Shown here: one piece after another, positions 11,936 through 23,077 of the stretch | Layout of the letters: each line of letters begins with the position of its first letter | Position numbering within the stretch: position 1 is the first letter of the stretch | Assembly: GCA_029582155.1 (NCBI GenBank) | Contig: CM055911.1 | Coordinates: forward strand, 26,348,288-26,412,287 | DNA length: 64,000 nucleotides | From: Panopea generosa | Lineage: Eukaryota; Mollusca; Bivalvia; Adapedonta; Hiatellidae | Direction: 5' to 3' | The notes under the pieces: model-generated | Told to the model about the DNA's origin: nothing | Seen by the model: the letters and a program-made list of their open reading frames with translations, nothing else | Databases searched by the model: none | Program-made: the position numbers and the translations under genes

Positions 11936-14900
11936 TCTATAGTTTCTGTACATAGAGAGGGGGTCTGGAATTGTCCTTCTTGTTGAAGTAATACGTCGAT
12001 ACGCCGTAAAACCACAATGATTACCATTCAAAGCATGAGATTAATTCACCATCTTATACTGTTACATATTAAGGACAAAATGCAATAAGACAACTTTACG
12101 TTGTAGTAACATATGTGTTACACCTATTTTAAAACTGACTATGTAATGCTAGTGCAGTTAGTATTATTCCCGTCTCACTAAACAGTCTCACCCCTTTCCC
12201 ACCTTAATAACACGATTCTTGCGCTTAAAAAAGTCCTACGCAATTTGGATTGAAATATTTTTAAAATGGTTCATAGTGGTTGTGATTTCTTGCTGCAGAT
12301 TAGTAGAGCGAAAACTGTCATAGCATATACTGCAATAAGACATCACTGGTGTTAAAAAAGTGACCTTTATAGAATATTAGCAGATGCATGTATTTATGAG
12401 CAATTGAGATTTGAGCATTTTTTCAAAAAGCATAAGTTGTCACTGCACACTCTTTAAAAAGCAAAGCTGCCTTTTTCTGTGGGAATACATTTTTGCTATA
12501 AAGAAAACTTTAAAACAAATTCCATGAGGATTTTCTTTTACCGTGGAAATCCTATACCTTATTTTATATAGAGCGGGAAAAAACAAAAGTCAAATGTGTA
12601 GTGAGACCTGAAGATAGCAATACAAATCAACTCTTTCAGTTAGAGTTAATTTTATGTTTCGTACAAATATATAATCCAGTGACACTCATTTATCAACATA
12701 TTGAACCATCGTTATTCCGTGGCGAAGATTTAAATCCAAACCAAAAGTATAATTACAAATGAATTTTAGACAAATCCAGAAATATTAACAAATTGTAGGA
12801 TCTAATCTAATTTGCGTTTTATCGAGAATACATTTCAATGTATCAAATTATCCAATTAAGGTGTTGATTAAAATGCAAAATAGTCCCATGGTGGTCCACA
12901 AACCAAACCCCATCACGTAACAGTCGGCTGCTGCAATTACATAAACCCTACAATAAACACCTCGCCCCGTCCTCCCATTCATCCAAACCCCTAGCAAGTA
13001 TAGATCCACCAAATCCTCACCTGCAATTTGTCTTATAAGAATGAATTCAGTATATTACAGGTTAGGTATAGCACCAAGTTCTATATTATGTATATCATCA
13101 TATACATGAGCAGAATCACCGCACTTCCTCAAATAATGACACAGTATCTCACATAAAGTGTTTGGACAGAGCTCGTCTATATTCTATGTTTTAAGAGGCA
13201 TTCGTTTAACAAATATTGAAACGTAAGATTTTCTTTTATAATTGGTCTACATTTAAATGTATTATTAGATGATACATTTGCCTGGGGTCAGTGTCAATGA
13301 TATTAGAAAATATTCCACCCCCACGGTGGACCAATCATCGGGGTCCAATTTCACCACCAACTTTTCTAAATTGATACTTAACAAAACTTACAGTATTAAT
13401 GTTATATAGGCATTTAAGTTTATTTTATTTAAATCGATATATAATTCTACATATGTTTTAAGTGTTTAAAATATTTACATTTCATTTAAGTTTATTTTAC
13501 TTAAAATCAGTATAAATTTCTACATGTTTTAAATGATTAAGTATTTAATTTAAAACCGGCCAAACTCGACCATAAATCCAATTATTAAACAATCCTTACA
13601 ATAACGACTAAGCCCCGCCCCCTTCGTATCCCTTCCATTAAGTGTCAATAACACCGACGCAACATGGATCCTAACATCCGACAAGGGGTTCGGTTGTTAA
13701 TTAAAACGTGTAAACATATTTTATTTATAAAAAAAAAAGAAAGATTCCCTTCTATTATATTAGTTAAGTCCCTTTAACCGCCCTTTAAACAGTAAATTCA
13801 GTGATGGCCTCTTATAAGTACGCACACTGTCTATACAGCGAATCGCTATCTGGTGACAAAATAAACTTCGACAGGTAATTAGCGATGACCGAATAGGAAC
13901 AATGCAGCTTAACAAACCAGCCCATACATCATTGAGAGCGCTCTTATCTGGCTATTCTTAATCCAACTACCTGCCATTCGTCAATTAACGTAATTTTCTC
14001 ATAAAGGAGGCCCTGTCCAACACCGATTCCTATTGATTTATTATCATTTAGTCACGATTAAAATTTCAACATTTTCTACTTAATAAAGATTTAAGGTTCA
14101 AATTGACTTTATGGAACAAAGGTCATAGGTGCGCAAAATTGCGGTGGAGAATTTGCATGGTTTTTATAAAAAAAAAAATGACTTTGAAGTCTCGTTAATT
14201 ATGTGGTTAAAGTCGGCTTTTTTCATATCCAATTACGTTTTGGGAAGAATAATTACATACCCATGCGAAAACCTATTCTACGCTCTCTTAACAAAGTTGA
14301 GCGTTTTTGAATAGCAACAATAAAAAAAACATTGAGTCTTGCCAAAAAAACGTTTAAAGGCAATTTAATACGAGTACTGCGTGTTCTCATAGGAGGGGAT
14401 GTCCGAGGTGGGTATGTACAGTTATCAATGGCGGACTGATCGAATGGACAACCGTAATGCTGAAACCGGTTATTAAACGAAAGATAATAAACTAGACCTC
14501 GAATTTCGGAAATCGAAAAATAAAGATAAGCATGCAGGTTGCACATATTTGTCAAAGGGGTTAGGCAATAGGTACTAATTATGATATGTATATCTTTACG
14601 GTATGCAGTACATGGACCCCGTACTTGATGACAAGTCAATGTTCTGATGATTGAGTAATAGCGTGCCGATTTAAAAGTTACTGAATCAATTTGAAGGATT
14701 TCCAATTATAATAAAAAAAAAACAGAAATGATTTATGCACATTTGAAATCATTTAAAATTATCTAAATTAGTTTTATGCTATAAATTGAAAAATGTAATT
14801 TGATAGCTACTTTTAACATGGTACCAGTTACAACTACACAGGAGTGGCGACTGTTCAGGTTTGACTACACTATACATATATATTTATTTTTGGAATGGGT
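11936..14900. other. Gene-free stretch
   Basis: Contains a direct repeat of about 75 bp (CATTTAAGTTTATTTTA at 13411 and 13483). A 150-codon reverse open frame at 14253-14705 has no recognisable domain and was not accepted. Confidence 0.5.
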
Positions 14901-15156
14901 GCCGGACCCGATTAGCTCAGTCTGACTATCAACCAAGGGGTCGTTGAGTTCGAATCCCCGCCTGGCAACAGTCTCCGTGATGACTGAATTACGACATTGT
15001 GTCTCATAATCATTCGTTTCTCACCGTTGATTCAAGTGGGAAAGTCATCAGTTACTTGCGGAGATGAGATGAGCTCGAGTACTGGTAAATCCCAGGAAAC
15101 AGTGGTTAGGTTAACTGATTGCCTGTTAGCTCTCGATGGCATAAAATGACGCTAAA

Positions 15157-15192
<36 letters not shown>
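14901..15192 (+). mobile_element. SINE family A with AATC tail
   Basis: The family A head is shortened around the A box (GATTAGCTCAGTCTGAC), the full body is present, and a tail of repeated AATC runs from 15163 to 15192. A family E repeat begins directly after it. Confidence 0.9.
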
Positions 15193-15410
15193 TTTCTGAA
15201 TGGGGTTTAACGCCATGTTCAACATAGTTCATGTTATAAATGGCATATCAAGTTTTATTGGTGGCGGAAGACCTCAGAATGAATCTGAGTGGAGCCATCG
15301 CCCCTACGCAAATATCTGACAACTTTTGTCACATATTTGTTTGGAGCAATTGGGACTCAAACCTGCGGCCTGAGGTCTATGTCTTCTTTAAACTATTTTG
15401 AAAATAGCAC
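15192..15410 (+). repeat. Interspersed repeat family E
   Basis: GAATGGGGTTTAACGCCATG, GGCGGAAGACCTCAGAATGA and a reverse tRNA-like segment (GGGACTCAAACCTGCGGCC). Related copies lie at 48745-48960 and 25264-25415, with fragments at 10305-10330, 10685-10725, 17395-17500 and (reversed) 43560-43650. Confidence 0.65.
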
Positions 15411-16167
15411 AACCCAAGGGTTTCGAAGTTAGGGGTGGTAGGGCCGACTCTGCCGCCGAAATATTATCGGCATTAAATGGGTTTTTACCTTCTTCTATTT
15501 CATTTTTTTTTTTGTAAAAGGTTGATGATGATGATGATAATAATTTTATTTATCGTCGCCACCAGTTTCCCATATGGGCGACGCCACCAGAAGAGTATTA
15601 GTCATTTTAGATTTTTGGAGGACAGTGCAGAGATACAGAAGTCCCTTTCGTAGCGTCCCTGGTTCTTTTACATGACCGGTGTTAAACAACGAAACATGAG
15701 ACCTCGAATTTTGTTAAAGGCCCATCTGAGAGTGTGATAAGTATTTTATTAGTTGGAGGAGAAGGGGGCCGAACCTGCGACATCTGGATTCGTAATCCAT
15801 GGTCTCATCCACCGGACCAATAATCCGTCCCCTGTTTTTATACCTTTCACTCGCTGTGAAAACTAATAGCGTGTTGAAATGCACTGTCAATTACAGATAA
15901 TTAGTAAACTTGAAATCAATAACCGACGCCAAATTTTAACGTAAAAAAGGCAACACAGCCTCACACACGGGGCACAACTCTTAAGATAAAGGAGAGACGA
16001 TCATCGATGTTATGTGACGCTACGAACATTCAAAACTAAATGAATCGCACAATAGAAGTTTAAAACTGCAAATATATCCGAAAGGATACGGATACCCCAG
16101 CTTGAGTTTAATTTTACTATATTTTTTAAACATTTATTTTACATCGACTGTGAAAGTTCTTACAATT
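15411..16167. other. Gene-free stretch
   Basis: ATG/ATA simple sequence at 15521-15550, then a possible old SINE with a reverse tRNA-like head near 15770-15830 (GCGACATCTGGATTCGTAAT). Nothing coding. Confidence 0.45.
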
Positions 16168-16325
16168 TAGACAAATCGCGCTCGCAATATTCCTGGGTTG
16201 AACCAGTACTTACTTAATGCGGAGAGCTGTCCATGCTCTAGGACAGCACACAGAACCTTGGCGGAGGATTGAACGCATGACCTCCCGACAGCGGATCCAA
16301 TGCTGTATCACTGGGCCATTTGCTA
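16168..16325 (-). mobile_element. SINE family B, reverse and degraded
   Basis: GGTTGAACCAGTACTTACTT and a reverse tRNA-like head ending ATCACTGGGCCATTTG. The middle has diverged. Confidence 0.6.
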
Positions 16326-16569
16326 CAAAATTAAGTCGAAAATGTGTCATAACTCCTGTATAATTTTACCTGATAATACCAAACTTGGCCTGTATTCTAT
16401 AATTATATAGCTACGCGTCTAATAGTATGTCATTATAAAGACCCTTTTAAAAGTTATTAATCGGACCCCCCTCCCGCCTTTACGTACGGACGCACAAATA
16501 GACGAATACTCGATGTCCTTCACCATTCTTCGAATGGCGGGGGCATGGAAAAAACATCCAAAAAAATAG

Positions 16570-16728
16570 TTGGTTGGTTGGTTGGTTGGTTGGTTGGTTG
16601 GTTGGTTGGTTGGTTGGTTGGTTGGTTGGTTGGTTGGTTGGTTGGTTGGTTGGTTGGTTGGTTGGTTGGTTGGTTGGTTGGTTGGTTGGTTGGTTGGTTG
16701 GTTGGTTGGTTGGTTGGTTGGTTGGTTT
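16570..16728. repeat. (TTGG)n microsatellite, about 40 copies
   Basis: Near-perfect tetranucleotide tract. The open frames over it on both strands are translations of the repeat. It sits at the 3' tail of a reverse family C SINE, whose normal tail is CAAC-rich. Confidence 0.97.
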
Positions 16729-16960
16729 TTAGTGTCGCTTTCAACATTTGTTCAGCTATGTCGCGACAGTGTCTACTTGAGACAGTATTCTAAACGCTAC
16801 CACACTGGGGTATCATGTCGCAGGCACGTGGTATGATACCCCACCCAGTCACATAATACTGTAACTGGACTGATCAACCCTAGAACTATCTTCTTAATGC
16901 TGAACACCAAGCGAGGAAGCTTCTAATACCATTATTTCAGTCTTTGGTATGACCCGACCA
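16729..16960 (-). mobile_element. SINE family C whose tail grew into a microsatellite
   Basis: Reverse copy: AGTGTCGCTTTCAACA at the 3' end, then the body (GTCTACTTGAGACAG, GGTATGATACCCCA) up to ATGACCCGACCAGGCG. Its 3' end is joined to the TTGG tract at 16570-16728. Confidence 0.85.
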
Positions 16961-17112
16961 GGCGAGTTGGGCGCTCTATGGCTACACCATCGCAACAGTA
17001 AATAGTACATACCTCATTAACTTCAGTTCTTCATTCGTGCATACATTGGTTATTCGTTAACATTTTGTATATATGACATGTCAATAATAATAAGTCGTTT
17101 CTATATTACATG

Positions 17113-17225
17113 GGGGAGCCGAAGCGGTGTTTTAAGGGTAGAGCGTCCGCATCCGCGCATGCGGAAAATCGCGAGTTCGATCTATGTGTTGAATTAATAT
17201 TTGGCGTGTAGCGGGACCATACTAC
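17113..17225 (+). mobile_element. SINE family C-like head
   Basis: A box TTTTAAGGGTAGAGCGTCCG and B box CGCGAGTTCGATC, followed by an unrelated body. Probably a diverged or chimeric SINE. Confidence 0.6.
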
Positions 17226-18230
17226 AAAATGACATGGGGACAAGATCACAGTGAAACATATATCTTCTCAGCTTTTCATGATAGTGTATGGAAGACCAAA
17301 TGTGTCTTCATGCTATTTATTTATTCATCATGATATATGCTGAGCTGTTTTATTATATACTAAATGTACCGTTTGTACAAAACGTCCTTCCGAAATATCT
17401 GATAGAATTTCTCACAAACAGGTTTCGGACCGAGCTTGGCTCAAACACAAGACCTCAATAAATGATCTGAGACAACCCCTTAGAACACTAGGTCATGAAG
17501 GAACACGGAGTATAAATATGGGCCCTGTCGAACTTCCATGTGAGGTAAGAATAAACGAAAAATAGTTTTCATGTTCACTTTATCAGTATTTTGCTATGCT
17601 CGTTATTTCGATCAAATTATCAATCCGGCGACATTCACGGAGACGTAACTTAAAAATTAAACAAAATAAATTACCGAATCCATATAGTTATGACTCATGC
17701 GCAAAATATTGTAAAACATATATATGCATATAATATATTTAGATTGCGATGTATTTCAAAATGCATATCATTTATTTTTTTTTTTTTATGATAATAATTT
17801 GAAAATATCTATTTATTAAACGATAATCGTACATAAGAAGAAAGAATGGGACTGCGGCGAAAGCTTTGATCAGTGAGCCGTATTATAAAATTAGTGTCAC
17901 ATAATGCGAATAGTTTCCTTTATCATCAAAACGTAATAACACATTTAGTTTAAACATATTTTATTCACAAATAGTATACAATTACATTGAAAATATCACA
18001 TATTAGTTAACACATGTGTATACAATTATGAAAGGGATTCAGAAGAAAGCTTACAGCTTTTGTGAATCTGTCTCCCAAAATCAATCTATTAAATATGTGA
18101 CAGTATTACAATTATATATATATATATATAAATGAATGATAGTATAAGGATCTGTAGATGTTCCTACATATTATATATAGAGATATAAATTTCTTAATAG
18201 AATATGTCAAGAAACTTTGCATATTGTAAC

Positions 18231-18278
<48 letters not shown>

Positions 18279-18669
18279 GTGAAATTTTGCTGTTCCTCTC
18301 AACAGGAATAGGAATAGCCATTGGGGGACTTAATTGTATGGTCAATTATGTACAGATATATCGAAACTAAGTTCAGATAAATGTTAGTTAAAATTAAGAT
18401 TTGAAAGGATTTGAAAATATTAACTGTTAAGTGGTTTATGCGCTACTTGAATCTTTTTGATGCTATTATATAGTCTTGTACTGTTAGAAATAAGCTTGTA
18501 TTGATTTCAATGGATAACAAGGGATCTCCAAACAAAAGTGTATTTACAGTTGGTTGTATGTTTAATTCTCGTATTTTTTGTAACATAATGTCTCTCTGCT
18601 CCGTATACAAAGAACAAATGAAGAGGTAATGATCTGTGTTTTCTATTTATAAATAACACATTTATATTA
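17226..18669. other. Gene-free stretch
   Basis: Holds a family E scrap at 17395-17500, poly-T at 17773-17786, short AT repeats at 18114-18130 and the GA microsatellite. No supported gene. Confidence 0.5.
18233..18276. repeat. (GA)n microsatellite
   Basis: About 21 AG dinucleotides. The reverse open frame over it (SLSLSL) is a translation of the repeat. Confidence 0.95.
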
Positions 18670-19235
18670 AAAAGAACCGGGTGTAGGGGCAGCGAGAAAA
18701 TTAAGCATATTACAAAGGCGGGTGGGGGAGGTATAAGAGAGAAAATAAAACATTTACAAGGGCGGGCGGGGGAGAGGGCAGAGAGAACATAAAACATTTA
18801 TAAGGGCGGGCGGGGGGAGGTGGAAGAGAGAAAATAAAACATTTGCAAGGGCGGGCGAGGGAGGGGGCAGACAGAAAATAAAACATTTACAAATGCGGGC
18901 GGGAGAGGGGACAGAGAGGAAATTAAACATTTACAAGGGTTAGAGTGAGAGGGGGGGGGGGGGGGGTGGAGAGAGAAAATAAACACTCACAAGGGCGTGC
19001 GGCCGGGTGAGAGACAGCATGGACCCCTAACACGAGTGCGTGAGAGTGACAGACAGCATGACACATTTACAAGAGTTAAGGAGGGGGCAGAGAGAATGAA
19101 ACATTTACTAATGGGGGCGGTGAGGGGGTGGGGCAGAGAGAATGAAACATTTACTAGTGGGAGGCGGTTGAGGGGGTGGGGGTGCAAAGAGAATAACACA
19201 TTTAGAAGGGTGCAGAAGGGGTAGAGTCACGGAGA
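18670..19235. repeat. G-rich minisatellite, about 11 copies of a 45-60-bp unit
   Basis: Each copy has GAGAGAAAATAAAACATTTA then CAAGGGCGGGCGGGGGAGGG or a variant. Runs such as GGGCGGGCGGGGGAGAGGG satisfy the four-G-tract pattern for G-quadruplexes on the + strand. A run of 16 G lies at 18951-18966. Degeneration increases towards 19.2 kb. Confidence 0.9.
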
Positions 19236-19594
19236 ATGAATCATGTACACTATTCATGATGTTATACTCTCCAGTGCACGAGGGAACAAATCAATGAATC
19301 AATCAATACCGCGGGGACAGGGGCACTTGAGCCAACGTCTGACTAGGGCTCAGCGGTGTAGTACATAATTATCGCCGTCAATACTTCTAGTGATGATGCA
19401 GATAAAAGGAGAACATTAGACACTTGTTTACGTTATACATATATATCGCATCAAGTCATGTTATGTGTTGAAAAGTCAGTATTTTAAAAGGTGAGCCATA
19501 GGTTATTTTTAGCAATTTTTTTTTTGGTTTTAACTAATTTATTTTAGCTCGGTTGAGATTTATGTGACTCGCGATCGAGACCGTTTCGTGAGTA

Positions 19595-19712
19595 GAACCA
19601 GTACTGGGTAATATTTTAGAGACCATTGGGTCGGGACCTTTGGATCTAACCCGGGGTTTCTGGTGTGGACGGCCTTCCAACACTCTACCCGCCGCACTGC
19701 CTCCCATATTCT
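19595..19712 (-). mobile_element. Reverse tRNA-like SINE head
   Basis: AGTAGAACCAGTACTGGGTA, then GGATCTAACCCGGGG and ACACTCTACCCGCCGCACTG. Reversed, this is a tRNA-like head similar to the one at 42.65 kb. Confidence 0.5.
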
Positions 19713-20716
19713 CTTGGCGAGTCGAATAGCATTGTTGACAGATTACTTACATACCATTTGCAGGGGCGTAGTCTAATGAACATAACGCGCAGTTATAGAA
19801 ATGTTGATGGGGGTATGGGTGTCAATGACAAATGGTGCATACCAAGGACTTATATAAAACAAGGACTTACATGAGTTCTTGTATACAGCTATACGTCCTT
19901 GTGCATACCAAGGGGATTTTAGTGTATTTTTTTTTATGTCTAAAAGATATCAATTACTAACGCATTTTTATTTATTCTTGGAAAAGTGAAGATCCGCACC
20001 TGCAGTGCCTACGTGAAGCCATGCCACTGATTTGGCCGATAGGTAACTCATTTAAACGGTTTAACATTGCAATGGGGATATGTGGGAAAGAGAATAGAAA
20101 TGCGAGGCGAGTTTGTAGCCCCTGGATTTCTCCGAACCTCTTCCTTCGGGTGCCTGTTCAAAAATCGTCTTGATTATATTATTGAATGAAATAAAATAAA
20201 GTCAGCCATCGGCTCTTGTAGATGTTATTTTCGATTCTGAAAAATAACGCAGCTTGTCAGATATAGACGACAACGCCAGAAATCATTTTATTCGTGTACG
20301 CTATTAAATCTAATCTATTAATAGATATCATGTGGTCATCCCGGAAGAAGTTAACAACAAAAACTTTATGAGGTATTTTGGATGGTTATTCGCTTCTTTT
20401 GTTATGGTTACGTAACAAATTAAGAAAATGACAGGGATCAGTAAAAAATCCTGAATGTGGAATTGAAAATGACAACGGATTATTTTTAACGCTTGAAATT
20501 TGAGACTTCGGTAAAATTTATTTATCATCATTGGATATTTACAGTGGGTGGGGTAATTTTTGAAAAGTTTTTTTTACAAAGGTTGTGGAACTAATTTATT
20601 TTGTAAAGCTGATTAAACCCAATAAAACTGGTTTGCTGTATCTGTAAATAGAACCAGTAGTCTTTAAACGTGGATTAAAGAGTTCCAGCACTCAGATGAA
20701 CTATATCCTGGTATGG
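19713..20716. other. Gene-free stretch
   Basis: No gene or clear repeat. AAGGACTTA is locally repeated at 19844 and 19862, and GCATACCAAGG at 19837 and 19902. Confidence 0.5.
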
Positions 20717-22061
20717 ACAGGGACACTTTGCTGGTAAAAGCCCTCATAAAGGCCACCGGGAACCTCTTATTGTTATACATCTATAACCAGGGTTCTCCAC
20801 AGGAACGAATGCAAGCACTGGGATAAGAGCGCATAAATACTTTCAACACATTTTCACAGTGCTGTGTAAGGCACACATTGAAATATATTTCATTGGTAAA
20901 ACTTGGATTAATCAGTTAAAGTCATCATATTTAGTATGTTTCATTTTAGGCATCAAAATGAGAAAAGATATGAAAAAAAAAATTATGGATCCCTGTTGGT
21001 GATCTGTGTATCTATACACACTAATACGCTATCAGTGATTGTACGTGCCCATTGTTAGTGTTGTTTCCAAGGTGTGAATGATATTGGGTACTTGTATCAT
21101 TAATTAAGATAGTTTTAAGTGGAGTGAGATGAAGCCTATACAGGATGTTGCTTTCTCGGCACCTATGGCTTTATATCATGCCCTTTGTAAGAGGGCATGC
21201 TTTCACATTGCTAAAATAAGGGACGGTGGGAACACGTTTGAAAAACATGAAGGTGATCACACATGGAATTGAAGGAAAGGACCTCTGGGTCTTGGAGCAA
21301 GCTTGCTTATACATTAGACCACCGTAATGCACTGGTCAGTCATTTGTTATCAAGGCTCACATCAGCTCTTACTACATCAACATTCCCGCAGAATAGTACC
21401 CTGGAAGTACTAGAGTTTTACTTTGCTCCAACAAAAGCTATTTCAATGCCTCTTATCTTGGACCGGCCTTATCACTTTTATTACTGTCTGAGTTACCTGC
21501 CAATAGCACTCTCATATTTCAAGTGATCCAATCTTTTGTGTAGCAGACTTGGTAGTTTCAATACAGGAACACACATTTCCATTTCATTTCCATGGATGTA
21601 GCAAGTCGTATTGTTTATACTAAACTAAAGGTAGTAATATTATTTCTACAGAGTGGGTAGTTATACAGGCTTCTCAACAGGCCATTTAAGTACAGGGGCA
21701 CCCAAGCGTTTGGCTTCAGAAATGGTATTCCCCAAGCGCTTGAATTATTTAACAAAATTTTGCAAAAGCTTATTTTCCTCTTAATCATTAATTTTTTTTT
21801 TCATATCTTTTCTCATTTTGATGCCTAAAATGAAACATACTAAATATGATGACTTTAACTGATTAATACAAGTTTTACCAATGAAATATATTTCAATGAG
21901 TGCCTTACACAGCACTGTGAAAGAAAATGTGTTGAAAGTATTTATGCGCTCTTATCCCAGTGCTTGCATTCGTTCCTGTGGAGAACCCTGGTTATAGATG
22001 TATAACAATAAGAGGTCCCCGGTGGCCTTTATGAGGGCTTTTACCAGCAAAGTGTCCCTGT
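20717..22061. mobile_element. DNA element with about 272-bp inverted terminal arms
   Basis: The left arm, 20717-20988, and the right arm, 21788-22061, are near-perfect reverse complements. Tips read ACAGGGACACTTTGCTGG and CCAGCAAAGTGTCCCTGT. The interior of about 800 bp holds no complete transposase. An 87-codon open frame at 21263-21526 resembles nothing I recognise. The CAGGG tip recalls hAT elements, but I found no matching 8-bp target duplication. It is probably a non-autonomous element, and it ends about 330 bp before the gene's first visible exon. Confidence 0.7.
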
Positions 22062-22390
22062 ACTGACATAACATGTGCTCTGCGGGGATAAAAATCTGTC
22101 ACAGCCTAGGGAAGTAAGGGTTTACAAATTTGTGACTAGTGCAAAGTATGATACTACATAAAAAATATATAAAATTTACAAGGCACTATGAAATCATGCC
22201 ATCAATCAGAGGAAATGAAAATCCATTAGTCCTGTATGCAGTGAACGTAAATATCTTACTGAACTTCTATGTTAACTTATATATGCTATCAACTTGCATA
22301 TATATTATATATTTACATCATGACTGATTGCTTGCTACCGTAAGTTAACTAACTAGTATTAACCTTTTAAAATCTATCACACTTTTTTCC
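22062..22390. other. Gap between the inverted-arm element and the gene
   Basis: About 330 bp of AT-rich DNA with no clear TATA box at a plausible distance. If the first non-coding exon lies further upstream, part of this is intron. Confidence 0.4.
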
Positions 22391-22512
22391 AGAGTCAAAC
22401 TATGTGAGTGAAGCTGCGACACTAAATGTGGTCAAACATAGCTGGGGCTACCTCAGTTAGCTAGTGACATGCTGAGATCTTGGTAGCAGCCAGTTAGCAC
22501 AAACAGTAAAAC
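22391..22512 (+). other. Probable 5' UTR exon part with 3' splice site
   Basis: A pyrimidine tract followed by TTCCAG ends at 22392, so the transcript may have an upstream non-coding exon spliced to 22393. Between there and the start codon lie stops in the coding frame (TAA at 22507-22509), so the protein cannot extend upstream within this exon. The first exon and the promoter are not identifiable from sequence alone. Confidence 0.45.
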
Positions 22513-23077
22513 ATGGGTGATGAGTCACACCAAAGATGTTGTGTGTTTGCCACTCGGACTGTGCACTCGCCATTCCCGTCTCATCTACCTGTAATCAAAG
22601 GTGACATTTTGACAGTGATTCAACCGGAAACAGATTCTTTCATACTCGCGGAAAACAAACACTTCATACGAGGTTTGGTAAATGTACAGAATGTCAGGCC
22701 TGTTGATCTTTATACAAATGAAGATTTCTTTCTTGTGGATTTCACCGCTAAAATGGCACAGATAATTTTAGCAGATAAACCATGTGGGACTTTTCTCGTC
22801 CGGTCGTACTCCCGAGACTCCGAGAAAATCGTCATTAGCGTAATCTTCAACAGTGTCAGGCACTACACCTTCGTTAAAAATGGTGGCGGAATTGAATATG
22901 ATGGTGTTGTGTATCAGTCGATACCAAGATTTGTGAACAAATGTTGCAATACGCAGAATCAGCCAATATTGGATGGATATCTAGGTCACTGGATCAAACA
23001 GTCGGAGGTTGTCCAACTACCCCTGGTTACTTCGCAGAACTACATGACAATGCAAAAAATGATATTAAGGATAGTAG
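22513..23077 (+). CDS. Coding exon 1: first SH3-like and SH2 domains
   Basis: Encodes residues 1-188 plus one base. Residues 10-64 fit an SH3 fold: the stretch around KGDILTVI (29-36), then FILAEN, then RGLVNVQNV, matching the usual KGD, W..A and G.(V/I)P..YV positions. The canonical ligand-groove Trp is replaced by Phe 43. Residues 72-160 are SH2: GTFLVR (92-97) carries the phosphate-binding arginine, R97, and RHYTF (116-120) is the usual HY of strand D. The conserved opening Trp of SH2 appears as Phe. This whole SH3-SH2 module lies in one exon. The donor reads AG|GTATGA at 23078. Confidence 0.88.

Noticed and set aside
14253-14705. 150-codon reverse open frame
   Set aside because: No recognisable domain, no splice context and low-complexity composition. 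The length is plausible by chance across 64 kb.
16520-16836. Open frames of 75-88 codons (GWLV and NQPT repeats) on both strands
   Set aside because: They are translations of a TTGG tetranucleotide tract, with the same coding potential on both strands.
20717-22061. An autonomous transposon with transposase
   Set aside because: The interior has only short open frames and no DDE-type motif that I can see.
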